From the NCBI GenBank assembly GCA_965263105.1, contig CBDHGL010000003.1, forward strand, positions 2,170,001 through 2,234,000: a stretch of DNA of 64,000 nt. Reading direction: 5' to 3'. The translations under genes were made by a program, and so were the position numbers. This DNA comes from JBCCTX01 sp965263105. GTDB taxonomy: Bacteria; Bacteroidota; Bacteroidia; J057. Positions 62,695 through 64,000 of this stretch are shown here, in pieces (position 1 is the stretch's first letter; each line of letters begins with the position of its first letter). Under the pieces are notes generated by a model. The model saw only the letters and a program-made list of their open reading frames with translations. It did no database searches and was not told the origin of the DNA.

Positions 62695-63753
62695 ATGGCA
62701 GTTTCTTACAAACCCGTTCTCTGGAACCGACAAAAAAAGCGCTACGACCTTCTGATGTTCGGGCTGATAATTGTTTATCTGGCCGTTTTCATTGGGAGCC
62801 AACTGGCCTTTTTTCCCACCATTAGCCCAGAAGCCTTAATCATCCGCTCGACCGGTACCCTGGCGATCATTATGTTACATATCATCCTAATGATTGGGCC
62901 TCTTTCCCGTTTGTCTACCAGGTTTTTACCCTTGCTATATAACCGTCGGCACCTGGGAGTTACCATGTTTTTAATGGCATCCATTCACGCTGGCTTGAGT
63001 ATGCTTCAATTTCATGGCTTTAGCGATACCCATCCCCTGGTGGCTATTTTTACCTCCAATCCTCAATACGCCTCCATTAGTCAATTTCCTTTTCAAATAT
63101 TTGGTTTTTTTGCCTTGCTCATTCTCTTTTTTATGGCGGTGAGCAGCCATGACTTTTGGTTAAAAAACCTAAGTCCCGTGGTATGGAAGGGGCTGCATAT
63201 GCTGGTATATCTCGCCTATCTCTTACTGGTTTTACACATAGTCTTGGGCGTACTTCAATACGAAAGCTCCCCCTGGTTATTTGGTTTATTAAGTTTGGGG
63301 GCATTTGCTTTAATTAGCTTGCATATAATAGCTGGATTGCGATCACCTAAATTCCCTATAAAGGGGGTTTCATCAGATTCAGAAGGCTTTGTAGAAATAT
63401 GCCGATTAGAAGACATCGCTGAAGACTGTGCCAAAGTAGTACTGCTGGGAAAGGAAAATATTGCCATATTTAAGTACGATGGGAAGGTTTCGGCGATCAA
63501 CAATGTGTGCAAGCACCAGAATGGTCCATTGGGAGAAGGGAAAATCGTAGACGGTTGTGTCACTTGTCCCTGGCATGGATACCAGTATGAGCCGGAAAAT
63601 GGATCTTCGCCCCCTCCTTTTAAAGAGAAGGTAAGTACCTATGATGTCAAATTGATAGGCAATAGGGTTTGGGTAAATCCCAATCCCTATCCCGAAGGGA
63701 CCTCTAGACCTCCGGCCTTAATCAATCCCTCTGCATCTCCTTTAAATGCTTAA
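62695..63753 (+). CDS. Ferric reductase-like transmembrane protein with C-terminal Rieske domain
   Basis: 352 residues. About six membrane segments in the first ~215 residues form a ferric-reductase-like haem-binding domain, with candidate haem histidines in LHIILMIGPL, SIHAGLSML, KGLHMLVYL and LVLHIVLGVL. A Rieske [2Fe-2S] domain covers ~225-325, with Cys272-x-His274 and Cys291-x2-His294 (VCKHQNGPLG, CPWHGYQYE). It is likely an inner-membrane electron transfer protein passing electrons between haem and the Rieske centre. It differs from eukaryotic NOX and bacterial MsrQ, which lack the Rieske part. Confidence 0.88.
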   Translation: MAVSYKPVLWNRQKKRYDLLMFGLIIVYLAVFIGSQLAFFPTISPEALIIRSTGTLAIIMLHIILMIGPLSRLSTRFLPLLYNRRHLGVTMFLMASIHAGLSMLQFHGFSDTHPLVAIFTSNPQYASISQFPFQIFGFFALLILFFMAVSSHDFWLKNLSPVVWKGLHMLVYLAYLLLVLHIVLGVLQYESSPWLFGLLSLGAFALISLHIIAGLRSPKFPIKGVSSDSEGFVEICRLEDIAEDCAKVVLLGKENIAIFKYDGKVSAINNVCKHQNGPLGEGKIVDGCVTCPWHGYQYEPENGSSPPPFKEKVSTYDVKLIGNRVWVNPNPYPEGTSRPPALINPSASPLNA

Positions 63754-63757
63754 TGAA

Positions 63758-64000
63758 ATGTCTGAAACGAATAAAGAATTCTATATCGGCTATCTCTCCC
63801 ATATGCCTGTAGGCTTGAGGAAATTCCTTCGGCCATGGATTTTCGTATTGGTATTAGTACTACCTCTTTTGGGCTATCTGTTGGTTTCCCAGCAGAGGGG
63901 ATTCAGCACCGCTACTTTTGAATTGGGAAAGCTCACGGAGCTAGAGGGGATTTTGCTCACACATCCTTTGCCTATGTTGAGAGTTTCTACTGAACCCGAT
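63758..64000 (+). CDS. Membrane protein, N-terminal part (cut by window edge)
   Basis: 81 codons from the ATG at 63758 to the window end, frame open. The product begins MSETNKEFYIGYLSHMPVGL, has one membrane segment (IFVLVLVLPLLGYLLV, ~29-44) and continues into a probable periplasmic domain (FSTATFELGKLTELEGILL). No family recognised. It starts 5 nt after the Rieske protein and continues the operon. Confidence 0.68.
   Translation, partial: MSETNKEFYIGYLSHMPVGLRKFLRPWIFVLVLVLPLLGYLLVSQQRGFSTATFELGKLTELEGILLTHPLPMLRVSTEPD

Overview
The window comes from a member of the Bacteroidota. Three large secreted proteins end in type IX secretion (T9SS) sorting domains: two of the Por_Secre_tail kind and one of the CHU_C gliding-associated kind. 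A DUF5686-type outer-membrane protein, a YtxJ-like thiol protein and a CrtZ carotenoid hydroxylase fit the same phylum. Gene content and dispersed intergenic repeats would suit the Saprospiria/Cytophagia side of the phylum, but that finer placement is a guess. No tRNA, rRNA or CRISPR array was seen.

1-3.0 kb: sufB-sufC-sufD (minus strand, sufD cut by the window edge) for Fe-S cluster assembly. 3.2-8.5 kb: ilvD-ilvB-ilvN-ilvC for isoleucine/valine synthesis, preceded by a 20-codon ORF made largely of Ile, Leu and Val codons and by a strong hairpin. That is the layout of a classic amino-acid attenuator. 8.6-10.7 kb: ybaB, crtZ, a secreted cyclophilin and a small lipoprotein. 10.8-17.5 kb: a 2242-residue T9SS protein built as one lamin-tail domain plus three copies of a ~575-residue module (lamin-tail + three ~130-residue repeats).

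17.8-28.6 kb: fabG, two VWA-type proteins, an MsbA-like ABC exporter, an FtsX/LolE-like permease, rbfA, an SDR and several lipoproteins. 28.7-31.9 kb: an M4 metalloprotease with beta-propeller and T9SS tail. It is followed by a ~300-bp nested inverted-repeat element that looks like a MITE. 32.3-42.5 kb: lpd, a dienelactone hydrolase lipoprotein, mazG, a nucleotidyltransferase homologue lacking its signature residues, a LamG/PKD/CHU_C protein, a GH13 enzyme and a tandem SnoaL-like protein.

42.7-54.4 kb is the accessory part: a membrane caspase-like protein whose Sel1 tail is out of frame, a divergent dinB/dnaE2-like pair (translesion synthesis), a STAND (NB-ARC-like) ATPase with a C-terminal array of ~16 nearly identical 144-bp TPR units scrambled by indels, and the C-terminal stub of an Rpn-like nuclease/transposase. 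54.5-64 kb: an S9 peptidase, a broken DUF5686 gene, a Rieske-glutamate synthase-like fusion, a tandem 40-bp intergenic repeat, and an operon with a YtxJ-like protein, small membrane proteins and a ferric-reductase-like membrane protein with a Rieske domain. A family of short dispersed repeats built on words such as TAGTCGACAGTCCATAG occurs in at least five intergenic places.
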